Source of the DNA: JAAFIP01 sp031431335
GTDB lineage: Bacteria; Pseudomonadota; Gammaproteobacteria; Burkholderiales; Burkholderiaceae_C
Assembly: GCA_031431335.1 (NCBI GenBank)
Contig: JANPDG010000088.1
Coordinates: forward strand, 1 to 21,536
Direction of reading: 5' to 3'
Length of the DNA stretch: 21,536 nt
This document shows, in pieces, positions 1 to 7,925 of this stretch (its first letter is position 1; every line of letters starts with the position of its first letter). The notes beneath the pieces are model-generated. The model saw only the letters and a program-made list of their open reading frames with translations, was not told the origin of the DNA and made no database searches. The translations under genes and the position numbers were made by a program.

Positions 1-1539
1 CTGCACAAAGTGCTAGCCCAGTCTGGCCTAGGCTCGCGCCTGGAGATGGAGCAGCTCATCACCGAGGGACGCATATCGGTCAACAACACGCCTGCCCACA
101 TTGGCCAGCGCGTGCAGTGGGGCGACCAGGTTAAGGTCAACGGCAAGCCGCTGCGCATCCGCATCGACCCGCCGCCCGCCCGCGTAATTGCCTACCACAA
201 GCCCACCGGCGAGGTGGTGACGCATGACGACCCACAAAACCGCCCCACCGTGTTTCGCCGCTTGCCCAAGCTGTACCAAGGCAAGTGGCAGTCGGTAGGC
301 CGACTAGATTTGAATACTGAGGGCCTTCTGCTGTTCACCAGCTCGGGCGAGCTGGCCAACCGCCTCATGCACCCACGCTTTGGCCTGGAGCGTGAATACG
401 CTGTGCGCGTGTTGGGTAAACTGTCTAACGAAGAAAAGCAAAAGTTGCTAGACGGCGTGCAGCTAGAAGACGGCATGGCACAGTTTGGCAGCATTGAAGA
501 CGGCGGCGGCGAGGGGTCGAACGCTTGGTACCGCGTCACCATTAGCGAGGGGCGCAACCGCGAGGTGCGCCGCATGATCGAGTCGGTGGGCCACGCGGTC
601 AGCCGTTTGATCCGCATTCGCTACGGCGCCATGATGCTGCCGCGCGGCTTAAAGCGCGGTGCCCACATGGAGCTGGACGAGCAAGACATCAATGCACTGT
701 TGCGCGCAGCTGGCGGCGGCAGAGACGAGAGACGCGATGAGCGTGGCCCGCGACCAGAGCGCGATGCGCGCGATACCAGGGGCCCGCGCGGCCCACGCCC
801 TGCCCAAGACTACCGCACCCCACAAGATGCTCGCATAACCGCTGATCTGCCAGCTGATCCAGCCCACCACACACCTGCCAGCGGCGACCCAGCATTGGCC
901 GGACAGGCGCATCCCTCGCAGGGCGCAGATGGCGCACTGCAAGGACAGTTTGACTCTCCAGAACGCGACCCTAACCGCGAGGGCCGAGGCCTGCGCCGTG
1001 GGCCAGGCGCCATGCGCAACGGTAACCGCCGTAACGACCGAGGCCCTAACAATCGCCCCAACCCCAACGGCCCGCGCGATTACCAGCCGGGCCAAGACCC
1101 ACGCGGTATGCGTCCGCCTAACGTCCAAACAGGCCCATCCGACGCTTACCAAGGCGACGACGACTTCGATGACAACCAAAGCCAAGCAGGCGTGAGTCAC
1201 GAAAGCGGCTTTGCACGGCCTAACAACCGCGGCCGAGGCAATCGCAGCCCAGGCGGCGCACCATTTGGTGGGGGTGGCAACGGCAACTACAGCGGCGCAG
1301 GGCGCGGACGCGGCGGCCCCAACGGCCCTGGTGGCGGTGGCCGAGGCAACGGCATGGGCGGTCAAGGTGGCGGGCAGGGCGGCCAGCCTGACCCGATGAA
1401 AACCTCTCTCGGCTATATAGGCGCAGACAGCCTGCAGCGCCAGCGCCAAGCAGGCCCTGGCGGTGGTGGCGGTCGCAGCGGCGGCACCCGCGGTGGCCGT
1501 GGGCCCAGCCGGGGCAACGGCGGTGGACGGCGTGGGTAA
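1..1539 (+). CDS. rluB: 23S rRNA pseudouridine synthase RluB-like, 5' end cut by window
   Basis: RsuA/RluB/E/F-family enzyme that converts a uridine of 23S rRNA (position 2605 in E. coli RluB) to pseudouridine. The frame is open from base 1 (LHKVLAQSGLGSR), so the start lies left of the window; the GTG at 10 is internal. An S4 RNA-binding domain fills roughly the first 50 residues. The catalytic core holds GRLDLNTEGLLLFT, whose Asp (codon 307-309) is the family nucleophile, then the conserved EGRNREVRRM segment. The core ends near base 708. It is followed by about 276 residues of low-complexity Gly/Arg/Asn/Pro sequence with RGG-like runs, making the protein much longer than E. coli RluB (about 290 aa). 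An ordered-looking island, PDPMKTSLGYIGADSLQ, starts at 1387. RluB is preferred over RluE/F because of the long basic tail and the neighbourhood, but specificity is not proven. Confidence 0.9.
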   Translation: MHKVLAQSGLGSRLEMEQLITEGRISVNNTPAHIGQRVQWGDQVKVNGKPLRIRIDPPPARVIAYHKPTGEVVTHDDPQNRPTVFRRLPKLYQGKWQSVGRLDLNTEGLLLFTSSGELANRLMHPRFGLEREYAVRVLGKLSNEEKQKLLDGVQLEDGMAQFGSIEDGGGEGSNAWYRVTISEGRNREVRRMIESVGHAVSRLIRIRYGAMMLPRGLKRGAHMELDEQDINALLRAAGGGRDERRDERGPRPERDARDTRGPRGPRPAQDYRTPQDARITADLPADPAHHTPASGDPALAGQAHPSQGADGALQGQFDSPERDPNREGRGLRRGPGAMRNGNRRNDRGPNNRPNPNGPRDYQPGQDPRGMRPPNVQTGPSDAYQGDDDFDDNQSQAGVSHESGFARPNNRGRGNRSPGGAPFGGGGNGNYSGAGRGRGGPNGPGGGGRGNGMGGQGGGQGGQPDPMKTSLGYIGADSLQRQRQAGPGGGGGRSGGTRGGRGPSRGNGGGRRG

Positions 1540-1561
1540 TAGCGACACATGTGTCGCTATT
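1538..1561. terminator. 24-bp perfect palindrome just after rluB, possible terminator
   Basis: The arms AATAGCGACA and TGTCGCTATT flank a CATG centre and begin inside the rluB stop codon. As RNA this gives a 10-bp stem with a 4-base loop. The T-tract after it is poor (TTTAAATC), so it would be a weak intrinsic terminator, or a palindromic protein site. A second inverted pair, TTAAATC/GATTTAA, follows at 1561-1580. Confidence 0.45.
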
Positions 1562-1575
1562 TAAATCACTATTGA

Positions 1576-1614
1576 TTTAATAGCAAACTATTGAATATCC
1601 ACGTCGGAAAACTG
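1576..1614 (+). repeat. Dispersed intergenic repeat, copy 1
   Basis: This 39-base unit has an AT-rich mini-hairpin (AATAG-CAAA-CTATT), then AATAT, then CCACGTCGGAAAACTG. It matches copy 2 at 36 of 39 positions and copy 4 at 36 of 39. Unlike the other three copies, it lacks the 3' extension ending ATCTT. It lies 36 bases after the rluB stop, in the sense direction. Confidence 0.85.
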
Positions 1615-1708
1615 TTTGAAACCTTAGGTAAATGTGCCGATGCCATATGCATAAGGCGCACCAAGCGATTTGCGGCGCACAGTGGCTCATCCGGGCCTTG
1701 CCCACACC

Positions 1709-1737
1709 TAGAAACTGTCACACATTCGGGTTAGAAT
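1709..1737 (+). promoter_or_regulatory. Putative sigma-70 promoter of ndk
   Basis: TAGAAA (1709-1714), a 17-base spacer and TAGAAT (1732-1737) form a plausible -35/-10 pair. The expected transcript start is near 1744, about 50 bases before the ndk ATG. The -35 matches the consensus at 4 of 6 positions. The 14-bp palindrome ACTTGCATGCAAGT (1747-1760) sits at the start of the predicted transcript and could be an operator. Apart from copy 1 of the repeat, the rest of the 255-base gap (1540-1794) shows nothing I can assign. Confidence 0.4.
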
Positions 1738-1794
1738 AGTGGGCTAACTTGCATGCAAGTCAATTTATACTTTTCATTGGGGAAAACAACCATC

Positions 1795-2220
1795 ATGGCT
1801 ATCGAACGTACCTTGTCCATCATCAAACCTGACGCCGTCGCTAAAAACGTGATCGGCCAAATTTACGCACGCTTTGAAGCTGCTGGCCTCAAAGTGATTG
1901 CCGCCAAGATGGTGCACCTGTCACAAGGCGAAGCCGAGGCGTTCTACGCTGTGCACGCTGCACGCCCGTTCTTCAAAGACTTGGTCAGCTTCATGGTCTC
2001 CGGCCCAGTGATGATCCAAGCCCTGCAAGGCGAAGGCGCAATTTTGAAAAACCGCGATTTGATGGGCGCAACTGACCCTAAGAAAGCCGCCGCTGGCACT
2101 ATCCGCGCCGACTTTGCTGACAGTATTGACGCTAACGCAGTGCACGGTTCTGACGCTGCAGAAACCGCAGCCCAAGAAATCGCTTTCTTCTTCCCAGGCA
2201 TGCAGGTTTACGCTCGTTAA
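1795..2220 (+). CDS. ndk: Nucleoside diphosphate kinase
   Basis: Transfers the gamma-phosphate of ATP to nucleoside diphosphates through a phosphohistidine, balancing the NTP and dNTP pools in the cytoplasm. The 141-aa product has the usual length of bacterial Ndk. It starts MAIERTLSIIKPDAV and carries the active-site block NAVHGSD with the phosphoacceptor His at residue 117. The frame is open upstream to an unlikely start at 1753, but the ATG at 1795 gives the family N-terminus and has GGGGA 11 bases upstream. It is separated from rluB by 255 bases with its own putative promoter, and is followed after 60 bases by rlmN, a very common order in Burkholderiales. Confidence 0.98.
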   Translation: MAIERTLSIIKPDAVAKNVIGQIYARFEAAGLKVIAAKMVHLSQGEAEAFYAVHAARPFFKDLVSFMVSGPVMIQALQGEGAILKNRDLMGATDPKKAAAGTIRADFADSIDANAVHGSDAAETAAQEIAFFFPGMQVYAR

Positions 2221-2280
2221 TTCGCAGCGTCACCCAGCACACCCAAAGGACATGTCGGCGCAAGCCGGCAGCACCCCACT

Positions 2281-3441
2281 ATGACGGCCAACCTGCTTGA
2301 TTTTGATCTCGAAGGTTTGGCCGTTTTTTGCGAGGGCTTGGGTGAAAAGCGCTTCCGTGCCACCCAGCTGTACCGCTGGATCCACCAAAAAGGTGCCTCA
2401 GACTTTGGCCAAATGACCGATTTGGCTAAATCACTGCGCGAAAAACTGGCCACTACGGCCCATATTGCCCCCCTCAAAGTCCTCACCGAGCAAAAGTCCA
2501 TAGATGGCACCATTAAATGGCTGTTTGATGTGGGCAACGGCGACGCAGTAGAGGCGGTGTACATTCCTGAGGCCGACCGCGCTACGCTTTGTATTTCATC
2601 GCAAGCGGGCTGCGCGGTAGGCTGCCGTTTTTGCTCCACAGGCCATCAGGGCTTTAGCCGTAACCTCAGCAGCGGCGAAATCATTGCCCAACTGTGGTTT
2701 GCCGAACACACCTTGCGCAAGCTCAAAAACACAGATCAGCGCATTATTTCTAACGTTGTGATGATGGGCATGGGCGAGCCACTGCAAAATATGGCCGCTC
2801 TGGTGCCGGCCTTGCACACGATGCTCAGCGACCACGCCTATGGCCTGTCGCGCCGCCGCGTCACCGTGTCTACATCTGGCGTGGTGCCCATGATCGACAA
2901 GCTGGCCCAAGAGTGCCCTGTAGCGCTGGCGGTATCGCTGCACGCGCCCAATGATGCACTGCGTGACGACTTGGTGCCCTTGAACAAAAAGTACCCCCTC
3001 GAAGAGCTGCTGGACGCCTGCAAACGCTATATTGAGTTTGCCCCGCGCGACTTTATTACGTTTGAATACTGCATGCTAGACGGTGTCAACGATACGCCAG
3101 ATCATGCCCGCCAGTTGGTGGATCTGGTGCAGCGCGCGCAGCTGCCCGTGAAGTTCAACTTGATCCCATTTAACCCGTTTCCTGCTTCGGGGCTTTTGCG
3201 CTCAGGTGCAAAAGCTGTAGCGCAATTTGCCCAAATTTTGCAGAACAGTGCTATCGTTACCACTGTACGTAAAACCCGGGGTGACGATATTGATGCAGCG
3301 TGCGGCCAGCTGGCCGGTGATGTGCAAGACCGCACCAATGCCACTGAGCGCATGGCCCAGCGGCGCGTTGTGATGATGCGCAAAGACTCTGGTTTAGAGT
3401 CCGCACCCAGCGCATCAGGCAGCGGTAATAGCGTACTTTGA
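2281..3441 (+). CDS. rlmN: Dual-specificity 23S rRNA/tRNA adenine-C2 methyltransferase RlmN
   Basis: Radical-SAM enzyme that methylates C2 of adenosine 2503 in 23S rRNA and of adenosine 37 in some tRNAs. The 386-aa sequence has the CxxxCxxC iron-sulfur motif as C111-AVG-C115-RF-C118. It also has the two further cysteines the family uses in methyl transfer: C104 in TLCISSQ and C341 in DIDAACGQLAG. GMGEPLQN near residue 163 is the SAM-binding GEP region. ATG 2281 has no clear Shine-Dalgarno. It overlaps, as ATGA, the stop of a 10-codon reading frame (2252-2284) that could couple translation. No alternative upstream start exists in frame. pilF follows after 12 bases. Confidence 0.97.
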   Translation: MTANLLDFDLEGLAVFCEGLGEKRFRATQLYRWIHQKGASDFGQMTDLAKSLREKLATTAHIAPLKVLTEQKSIDGTIKWLFDVGNGDAVEAVYIPEADRATLCISSQAGCAVGCRFCSTGHQGFSRNLSSGEIIAQLWFAEHTLRKLKNTDQRIISNVVMMGMGEPLQNMAALVPALHTMLSDHAYGLSRRRVTVSTSGVVPMIDKLAQECPVALAVSLHAPNDALRDDLVPLNKKYPLEELLDACKRYIEFAPRDFITFEYCMLDGVNDTPDHARQLVDLVQRAQLPVKFNLIPFNPFPASGLLRSGAKAVAQFAQILQNSAIVTTVRKTRGDDIDAACGQLAGDVQDRTNATERMAQRRVVMMRKDSGLESAPSASGSGNSVL

Positions 3442-3453
3442 ACAGGATTACCT

Positions 3454-4299
3454 ATGACCGCCCTCCATGCTATGTTCGCTAACCGCACTTTAATGATCGG
3501 CACACCCCGCTGGGCTGCGGCGCTGATGCTGCTTTCCGCGCTCTGGCTAACAGGCTGCGCCAGCAACCTCGAGGGCGACAACGCCGCCAACCGCAAAGAC
3601 ATCATCACCGAGTCAGACGAGCCCGAAGGCCGCAAACGCGCCCGCATCCGCCTAGAGCTGGCTTCGGGATACTTTAGTGATGGCAAGCCCACCATCGCAT
3701 TAGACGAGATCAAGCAATCTTTGTTGGCCGACCCTACCTTTGGCGATGCATTCAATCTACGAGGCTTGATTTATATGCGCCTGAACGATATGCGTTTGGC
3801 GGAGGACAGTTTTCGTCGTGCGATGACGCTGAATCCGCGCGATGCCAATTCAGCCCACAATTTAGGCTCGCTGCTATGTCAGCAGCGCCGTTACCCCGAG
3901 TCGTTTGCGGCCTACCGGCAGGCACTGGTTGTGCCGCTGTATGCCGAGCTGGCCAAAACCAATATGGCGATGGGTTTGTGCCAGATCGCCGCGCAGCAAA
4001 AACCCGATGCCGAGATCAGCCTGACCCGTGCATACGAGCTCGATGCGGGCAACCCCATCATTGGCTATAACTTGGCCACCTTACTCTACGAGCGCGCAGA
4101 CTATGCGCGCGCGCAGTTTTATATTCGCCGCCTCAACAACACGCAGTTTGCCAACGCAGAAACCCTGTGGTTGGGCATCAAGGTGGAGCGCCGCCTAGGC
4201 GATAACATTGCTTTGAACCAGTTGGCCGACCAATTGAAAAGGCGCTTTCCGCAATCGAGCGAACTAGCTGCTTACGAACGAGGGGTATTTAATGAGTGA
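3454..4299 (+). CDS. pilF: Type IV pilus biogenesis/stability lipoprotein PilF/PilW
   Basis: TPR-repeat outer-membrane lipoprotein that pilots assembly of the PilQ secretin and stabilises type IV pili; called PilF in Pseudomonas and PilW in Neisseria. The 281-aa product has a hydrophobic signal (about residues 18-33) ending in the lipobox LTGC, with the lipidated Cys at 35. TPR-like helical pairs follow from about residue 60 to 240, for example DAFNLRGLIYMRLNDMRLAEDS. An AGGA lies six bases before the ATG. The stop overlaps the rodZ start by 8 bases, suggesting coupled translation. The rlmN-pilF-rodZ order is conserved in many proteobacteria, although the pilus function is unrelated to its neighbours. 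Confidence 0.93.
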   Translation: MTALHAMFANRTLMIGTPRWAAALMLLSALWLTGCASNLEGDNAANRKDIITESDEPEGRKRARIRLELASGYFSDGKPTIALDEIKQSLLADPTFGDAFNLRGLIYMRLNDMRLAEDSFRRAMTLNPRDANSAHNLGSLLCQQRRYPESFAAYRQALVVPLYAELAKTNMAMGLCQIAAQQKPDAEISLTRAYELDAGNPIIGYNLATLLYERADYARAQFYIRRLNNTQFANAETLWLGIKVERRLGDNIALNQLADQLKRRFPQSSELAAYERGVFNE

Positions 4300-5248
4300 T
4301 GGCACCGAGTTTGCCAACGGCAGTAGCCCAGCCACCGCAGGTCAACTGCTCAAAGCGGCCCGCGAAGCCCAAGGTTTACACATTGCAGCTTTGGCTGTAT
4401 CGCTGAAAGTACCGGTCAAAAAGCTTGAGTTGCTCGAAGCAGACCGCTTGGACGAACTGCCAGATGCTGTTTTTGTGCGGGCGCTGGCATCTAGCATGTG
4501 CCGCGCACTCAAGGTGGATGCCACCGAGATTTTGTCTAAGCTGCCGCAAACCCACAAGCCGCGCTTGAACCATGCTGAGCAAAGCCTGAATGCGCCTTTT
4601 CGCATGCCCACGGATGGACCTGCGCCCAGCGTGCTCACTTCATTGAGCCGTCCTGCGGTGCTAGGTGTTATGGCCTTGTTGCTCGCGGCGGTGGTTTTAA
4701 TTTTTTTACCTGACATGCAGCAAAAATCGGGTGACGCTGCCAATGCTGCATTGAGTGGACTTAAAAATAGCGTGGCATCGGTCAGCCTAGGTGGTGACAG
4801 CAGCGGTACTGCCATGGGCGCAGGATCCGTGCTTACCAATGATGGCGGTGTTCGTCCGTCGACTGCGGGTGTGGGCGACGCGCAAACCACCGTAGCGCTC
4901 AGCGCCAACGGAGTGCAAAGTGTGAATCCTACAGCCTCAACGCCAACCGTTGCCAGCCCTACACTGGTGATCTCTACCAGCTTGTCAACTGGCACTGCAA
5001 CAGCTGCGGCGGACGGCATCGTGGTGTTCCGCGCCAAAGGTGAAACATGGGTTGAGGTCATAGACGTGAATAACAAAGTCACTCTGCGCAAATTATTGGT
5101 GCCCGGTGAGCTGGCTGGCGCCAGCGGGGCTGTGCCGCTGCGCGTGACGGTCGGTCGCGCAGACCAAACCAGCGTCACTGTACGCGGCAAGCTGTTTGAT
5201 GGCGAGAGCTTGGTGCGTGACAACGTGCTCCGCTTTGAAATCAAGTGA
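4292..5248 (+). CDS. rodZ: Cytoskeletal membrane protein RodZ-like (HTH + DUF4115)
   Basis: Links the actin homologue MreB to the inner membrane and helps maintain rod shape. Visible layout: an N-terminal helix-turn-helix of the Xre/HTH_25 type at residues 15-85 (GQLLKAAREAQGLHIAALA), one membrane helix at about 121-140 (PAVLGVMALLLAAVVLIFLP), a Ser/Thr/Ala-rich periplasmic linker, and a C-terminal DUF4115 domain at about 245-318 (ETWVEVIDVNNKVTLRKLL). The length of 318 aa is normal. The start codon lies inside the end of pilF. ispG begins 8 bases after the stop. The product could also be described simply as a helix-turn-helix domain-containing protein, but the complete architecture supports RodZ. 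Confidence 0.9.
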   Translation: MSDGTEFANGSSPATAGQLLKAAREAQGLHIAALAVSLKVPVKKLELLEADRLDELPDAVFVRALASSMCRALKVDATEILSKLPQTHKPRLNHAEQSLNAPFRMPTDGPAPSVLTSLSRPAVLGVMALLLAAVVLIFLPDMQQKSGDAANAALSGLKNSVASVSLGGDSSGTAMGAGSVLTNDGGVRPSTAGVGDAQTTVALSANGVQSVNPTASTPTVASPTLVISTSLSTGTATAAADGIVVFRAKGETWVEVIDVNNKVTLRKLLVPGELAGASGAVPLRVTVGRADQTSVTVRGKLFDGESLVRDNVLRFEIK

Positions 5249-5255
5249 GGTGGCT

Positions 5256-6545
5256 ATGAATTCAGCGTGTTTACCTGATGACTTGCAGCCTATCGCGGTG
5301 TCTACTCCCGCCGGGCGGCGCTCGCGCCAAGCCAGTGTTGTTTGGGGGCCGCGCTCGGTCACGGTTGGGGGTGATGCCCCTGTGCGTGTGCAGTCGATGA
5401 CCAATACCGATACCGAGGACGCCATCGGCACTGCCATTCAAGTCAAAGAGCTCGCGATTGCTGGCTCGGAGATGGTGCGCATCACGGTCAACACCATAGA
5501 AGCTGCCCAGGCTGTGCCTTATATCCGCGAGCAGTTGGACAAAATGGGCATTGATGTGCCCTTGATTGGCGATTTTCATTACAACGGACACCGCCTGCTC
5601 ACAGAGGTTCCCGCCTGCGCTGAGGCGCTTTCTAAATACCGTATCAACCCTGGCAACGTAGGCAAGGGCGATAAGCGCGACAAACAATTTGGCCAAATGA
5701 TCGACGCGGCCATGAAGTGGAACAAGCCCGTGCGTATCGGGGTGAACTGGGGCAGCCTCGACCAAGAGCTTCTCGCTTCGTTGATGGATACCAACAGCTT
5801 GCGTGCAACCCCTTGGGATGCAAAACAGGTGATGTACGAAGCCTTGATCACCTCAGCTATCGAATCGGCCAAGCGCGCTGAGCAAATGGGTTTGCGCGGT
5901 GAGCAAGTTATCTTGAGTTGCAAAGTATCGGGCGTGCAAGACCTGGTCAGTGTCTACCGCGAACTGGCCAAGCGCTGTGACTATGCGCTGCACTTGGGCC
6001 TTACGGAGGCGGGTATGGGCACCAAGGGCACGGTTGCATCAGCAACCGCACTGTCCATCTTGCTGCAAGAAGGCATTGGTGACACCATCCGCGTGTCGCT
6101 TACGCCTGCGCCGGGCGAAGCGCGCACGCAAGAGGTGGTGATTGCATCGGAGATTCTGCAGTCCTTGGGTTTGCGTATTTTTGTGCCTAGTGTCACGGCC
6201 TGCCCGGGCTGCGGTCGCACCACCAGCGACACCTTTCAACATTTGGCCAAACAGATTGATGATTTTTTGCGGATGCAAATGCCAGTGTGGCGTAAGAAAT
6301 ATCCAGGTGTAGAAAACCTCAAAGTCGCTGTGATGGGCTGCATCGTCAACGGCCCCGGCGAGAGCAAGCACGCAGACATCGGCATTAGCCTGCCTGGAAC
6401 TGGCGAGGCACCGGCTGCGCCAGTCTTTATCGACGGCGAGAAGGCCTTAACTTTGCGCGGTGCGGGTATTGCTGACGAATTCCAAGTATTGGTAGAAAAC
6501 TATATTGAAAAACGCTTTGGGCAAGCCGAATTGGTAAGTGCATAA
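5256..6545 (+). CDS. ispG: 4-hydroxy-3-methylbut-2-enyl diphosphate synthase IspG
   Basis: Penultimate enzyme of the MEP isoprenoid pathway: reductively converts MEcPP to HMBPP with a [4Fe-4S] cluster. The 429-aa protein starts MNSACLPDDLQP. The ATG at 5256 has GAGG five bases upstream and follows the rodZ stop directly, so I prefer it over an open extension that would start inside rodZ. Cluster ligands are C316 and C319 (ACPGCGRTT) and C362 (MGCIVNGPGE), with the catalytic Glu at 369. The TIM-barrel half is recognisable from SVTVGGDAPVRVQSMTNTD. The family form typical of beta/gammaproteobacteria is seen, without the large insert domain of plants and chlamydiae. hisS follows after 5 bases. 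Confidence 0.97.
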   Translation: MNSACLPDDLQPIAVSTPAGRRSRQASVVWGPRSVTVGGDAPVRVQSMTNTDTEDAIGTAIQVKELAIAGSEMVRITVNTIEAAQAVPYIREQLDKMGIDVPLIGDFHYNGHRLLTEVPACAEALSKYRINPGNVGKGDKRDKQFGQMIDAAMKWNKPVRIGVNWGSLDQELLASLMDTNSLRATPWDAKQVMYEALITSAIESAKRAEQMGLRGEQVILSCKVSGVQDLVSVYRELAKRCDYALHLGLTEAGMGTKGTVASATALSILLQEGIGDTIRVSLTPAPGEARTQEVVIASEILQSLGLRIFVPSVTACPGCGRTTSDTFQHLAKQIDDFLRMQMPVWRKKYPGVENLKVAVMGCIVNGPGESKHADIGISLPGTGEAPAAPVFIDGEKALTLRGAGIADEFQVLVENYIEKRFGQAELVSA

Positions 6546-6550
6546 AAAAG

Positions 6551-7864
6551 ATGGCAGAAAAATTGAGCATAGAAAAACTAGTAGCGGTCAAAGGGATGAA
6601 CGACATTCTGCCGCCCGATTCGGCAACGTGGGAATGGTTTGAAGAGCATGTGCGCGAAGTGATGGCGCTTAGCAGCTACCGCAACATTCGCACGCCCATC
6701 GTCGAACCCACAGCGCTGTTTGTTAAAGGCACAGGGCAGGGCACCGATATTGTTGAAAAAGAGATGTACTCTTTTGAGGACAAACTCAACGGCGAGCACC
6801 TGACTTTGCGGCCCGAAAACACCCCTGGCCTGGTGCGTGCCGCCATTGAACACAACCTAACTTACGACGGCGGCAAGCGCCTGTATTACATGGGCCCGAT
6901 GTTTCGCCACGAGCGGCCTCAGCGCGGGCGCTACCGTCAGTTTTACCAGCTAGGTGCTGAGGCGCTGGGCTTTGCCGGGCCTGAGGTAGATGCTGAGCTG
7001 ATGCTGCTAGTCCACCAGCTATTTAACCGCTTAGGGTTGCAAAATGTGCGGGTTGAGCTGAACAGTTTGGGTGTACCTGTTGAGCGTGCGGCACACCGCG
7101 CGGCACTGGTGACCTACTTTAACCAACACGTCGATACGCTGGACGCAGATTCGCAGCGCCGTTTGCAAACTAACCCTTTGCGCATCTTGGACACTAAAAA
7201 CCCGGCCATGCAAAGTATGGTGCAAGCCGCGCCGCAGCTCCTTAGCTATTTGGGCGAGGCCTCGCTTAAACATTTAGACACCGTTAAAAGCCTGCTCACT
7301 GCGTGTGGCGTGCAATGGACAGTTAACCCGCGCTTGGTGCGCGGGCTGGACTATTACAGCCACACGGTGTTTGAGTTCATTACCACTGAGCTAGGCGCAC
7401 AAGGCACCTTGTGCGGCGGCGGGCGCTACGACGGGCTGTTCGAAACCTTGGGCGGCAAACCCACTGCAGCGGTCGGCTGGGGCATGGGCATAGAGCGCGT
7501 GCTAGAGCTGGTAAAAGAGCAGTCGCTAGCCCATGGAGCGCTGGTGCCCGATGTGTATGCCGTTGTGCCTGATGCAGCCGCTATGGCAATAGTCGCCACC
7601 ACCTTGCAGGCTTTGCGTGCACTTGGTGTCAGCGTGCAAATGCATGCCAGTGCTGACGGCAGCGTGGGCAGCTTTAAGAGCCAGTTTAAAAAAGCCGACA
7701 GCAGCGGCGCGCGCTACGCGCTGATTTTTGGCACGGACGAGCTGTCGCAAGGCAAAGTGGCGCTCAAAGCATTGCGTGCGCCTCAAGGTACGGAGGCGTC
7801 CAATGCGCAGCAACTCTTTGCATTGGATGCCCCAAAACTCTTATTTCAGGCTTTAAAAGCTTAA
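6551..7864 (+). CDS. hisS: Histidyl-tRNA synthetase
   Basis: Class IIa synthetase that attaches histidine to tRNA-His. The 437-aa product has class II motif 2 (FRHERPQRGRYRQFYQ, residues 118-133), the histidine-A loop LVRGLDYYSHTVFE with the catalytic Arg at 264, motif 3 (GWGMGIERVLEL, 309-320) and a C-terminal anticodon-binding domain from about 335. The ATG at 6551 is five bases after the ispG stop. It lacks a clear Shine-Dalgarno (ATAAAAAAG), so translation is probably coupled to ispG. The ispG-hisS-yfgM-bamB-der order matches that of E. coli and many betaproteobacteria. Confidence 0.98.
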   Translation: MAEKLSIEKLVAVKGMNDILPPDSATWEWFEEHVREVMALSSYRNIRTPIVEPTALFVKGTGQGTDIVEKEMYSFEDKLNGEHLTLRPENTPGLVRAAIEHNLTYDGGKRLYYMGPMFRHERPQRGRYRQFYQLGAEALGFAGPEVDAELMLLVHQLFNRLGLQNVRVELNSLGVPVERAAHRAALVTYFNQHVDTLDADSQRRLQTNPLRILDTKNPAMQSMVQAAPQLLSYLGEASLKHLDTVKSLLTACGVQWTVNPRLVRGLDYYSHTVFEFITTELGAQGTLCGGGRYDGLFETLGGKPTAAVGWGMGIERVLELVKEQSLAHGALVPDVYAVVPDAAAMAIVATTLQALRALGVSVQMHASADGSVGSFKSQFKKADSSGARYALIFGTDELSQGKVALKALRAPQGTEASNAQQLFALDAPKLLFQALKA

Positions 7865-7925
7865 ATTTTCTCTCCTACGGGCGTTCTAAAGGTTTGCAGC
7901 TTGAGCGTCCTACTACAATCACTCC

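Noticed and set aside
649..1548. 299-codon antisense reading frame opposite the rluB tail
   Set aside because: Its Ala/Val-rich product is the mirror of GC-rich Gly/Arg codons of the real gene; it has no domain pattern and no ribosome site.
1576..1614. Dispersed repeat as an intrinsic terminator
   Set aside because: The stem is only 4-5 A/T-rich base pairs and no T-run follows; conservation is centred on the unpaired CCACGTCGGAAAA.
5196..5255. Longer ispG start inside rodZ
   Set aside because: ATG 5256 has a well-spaced GAGG and gives a normal IspG length; the extension only reads rodZ in another frame.
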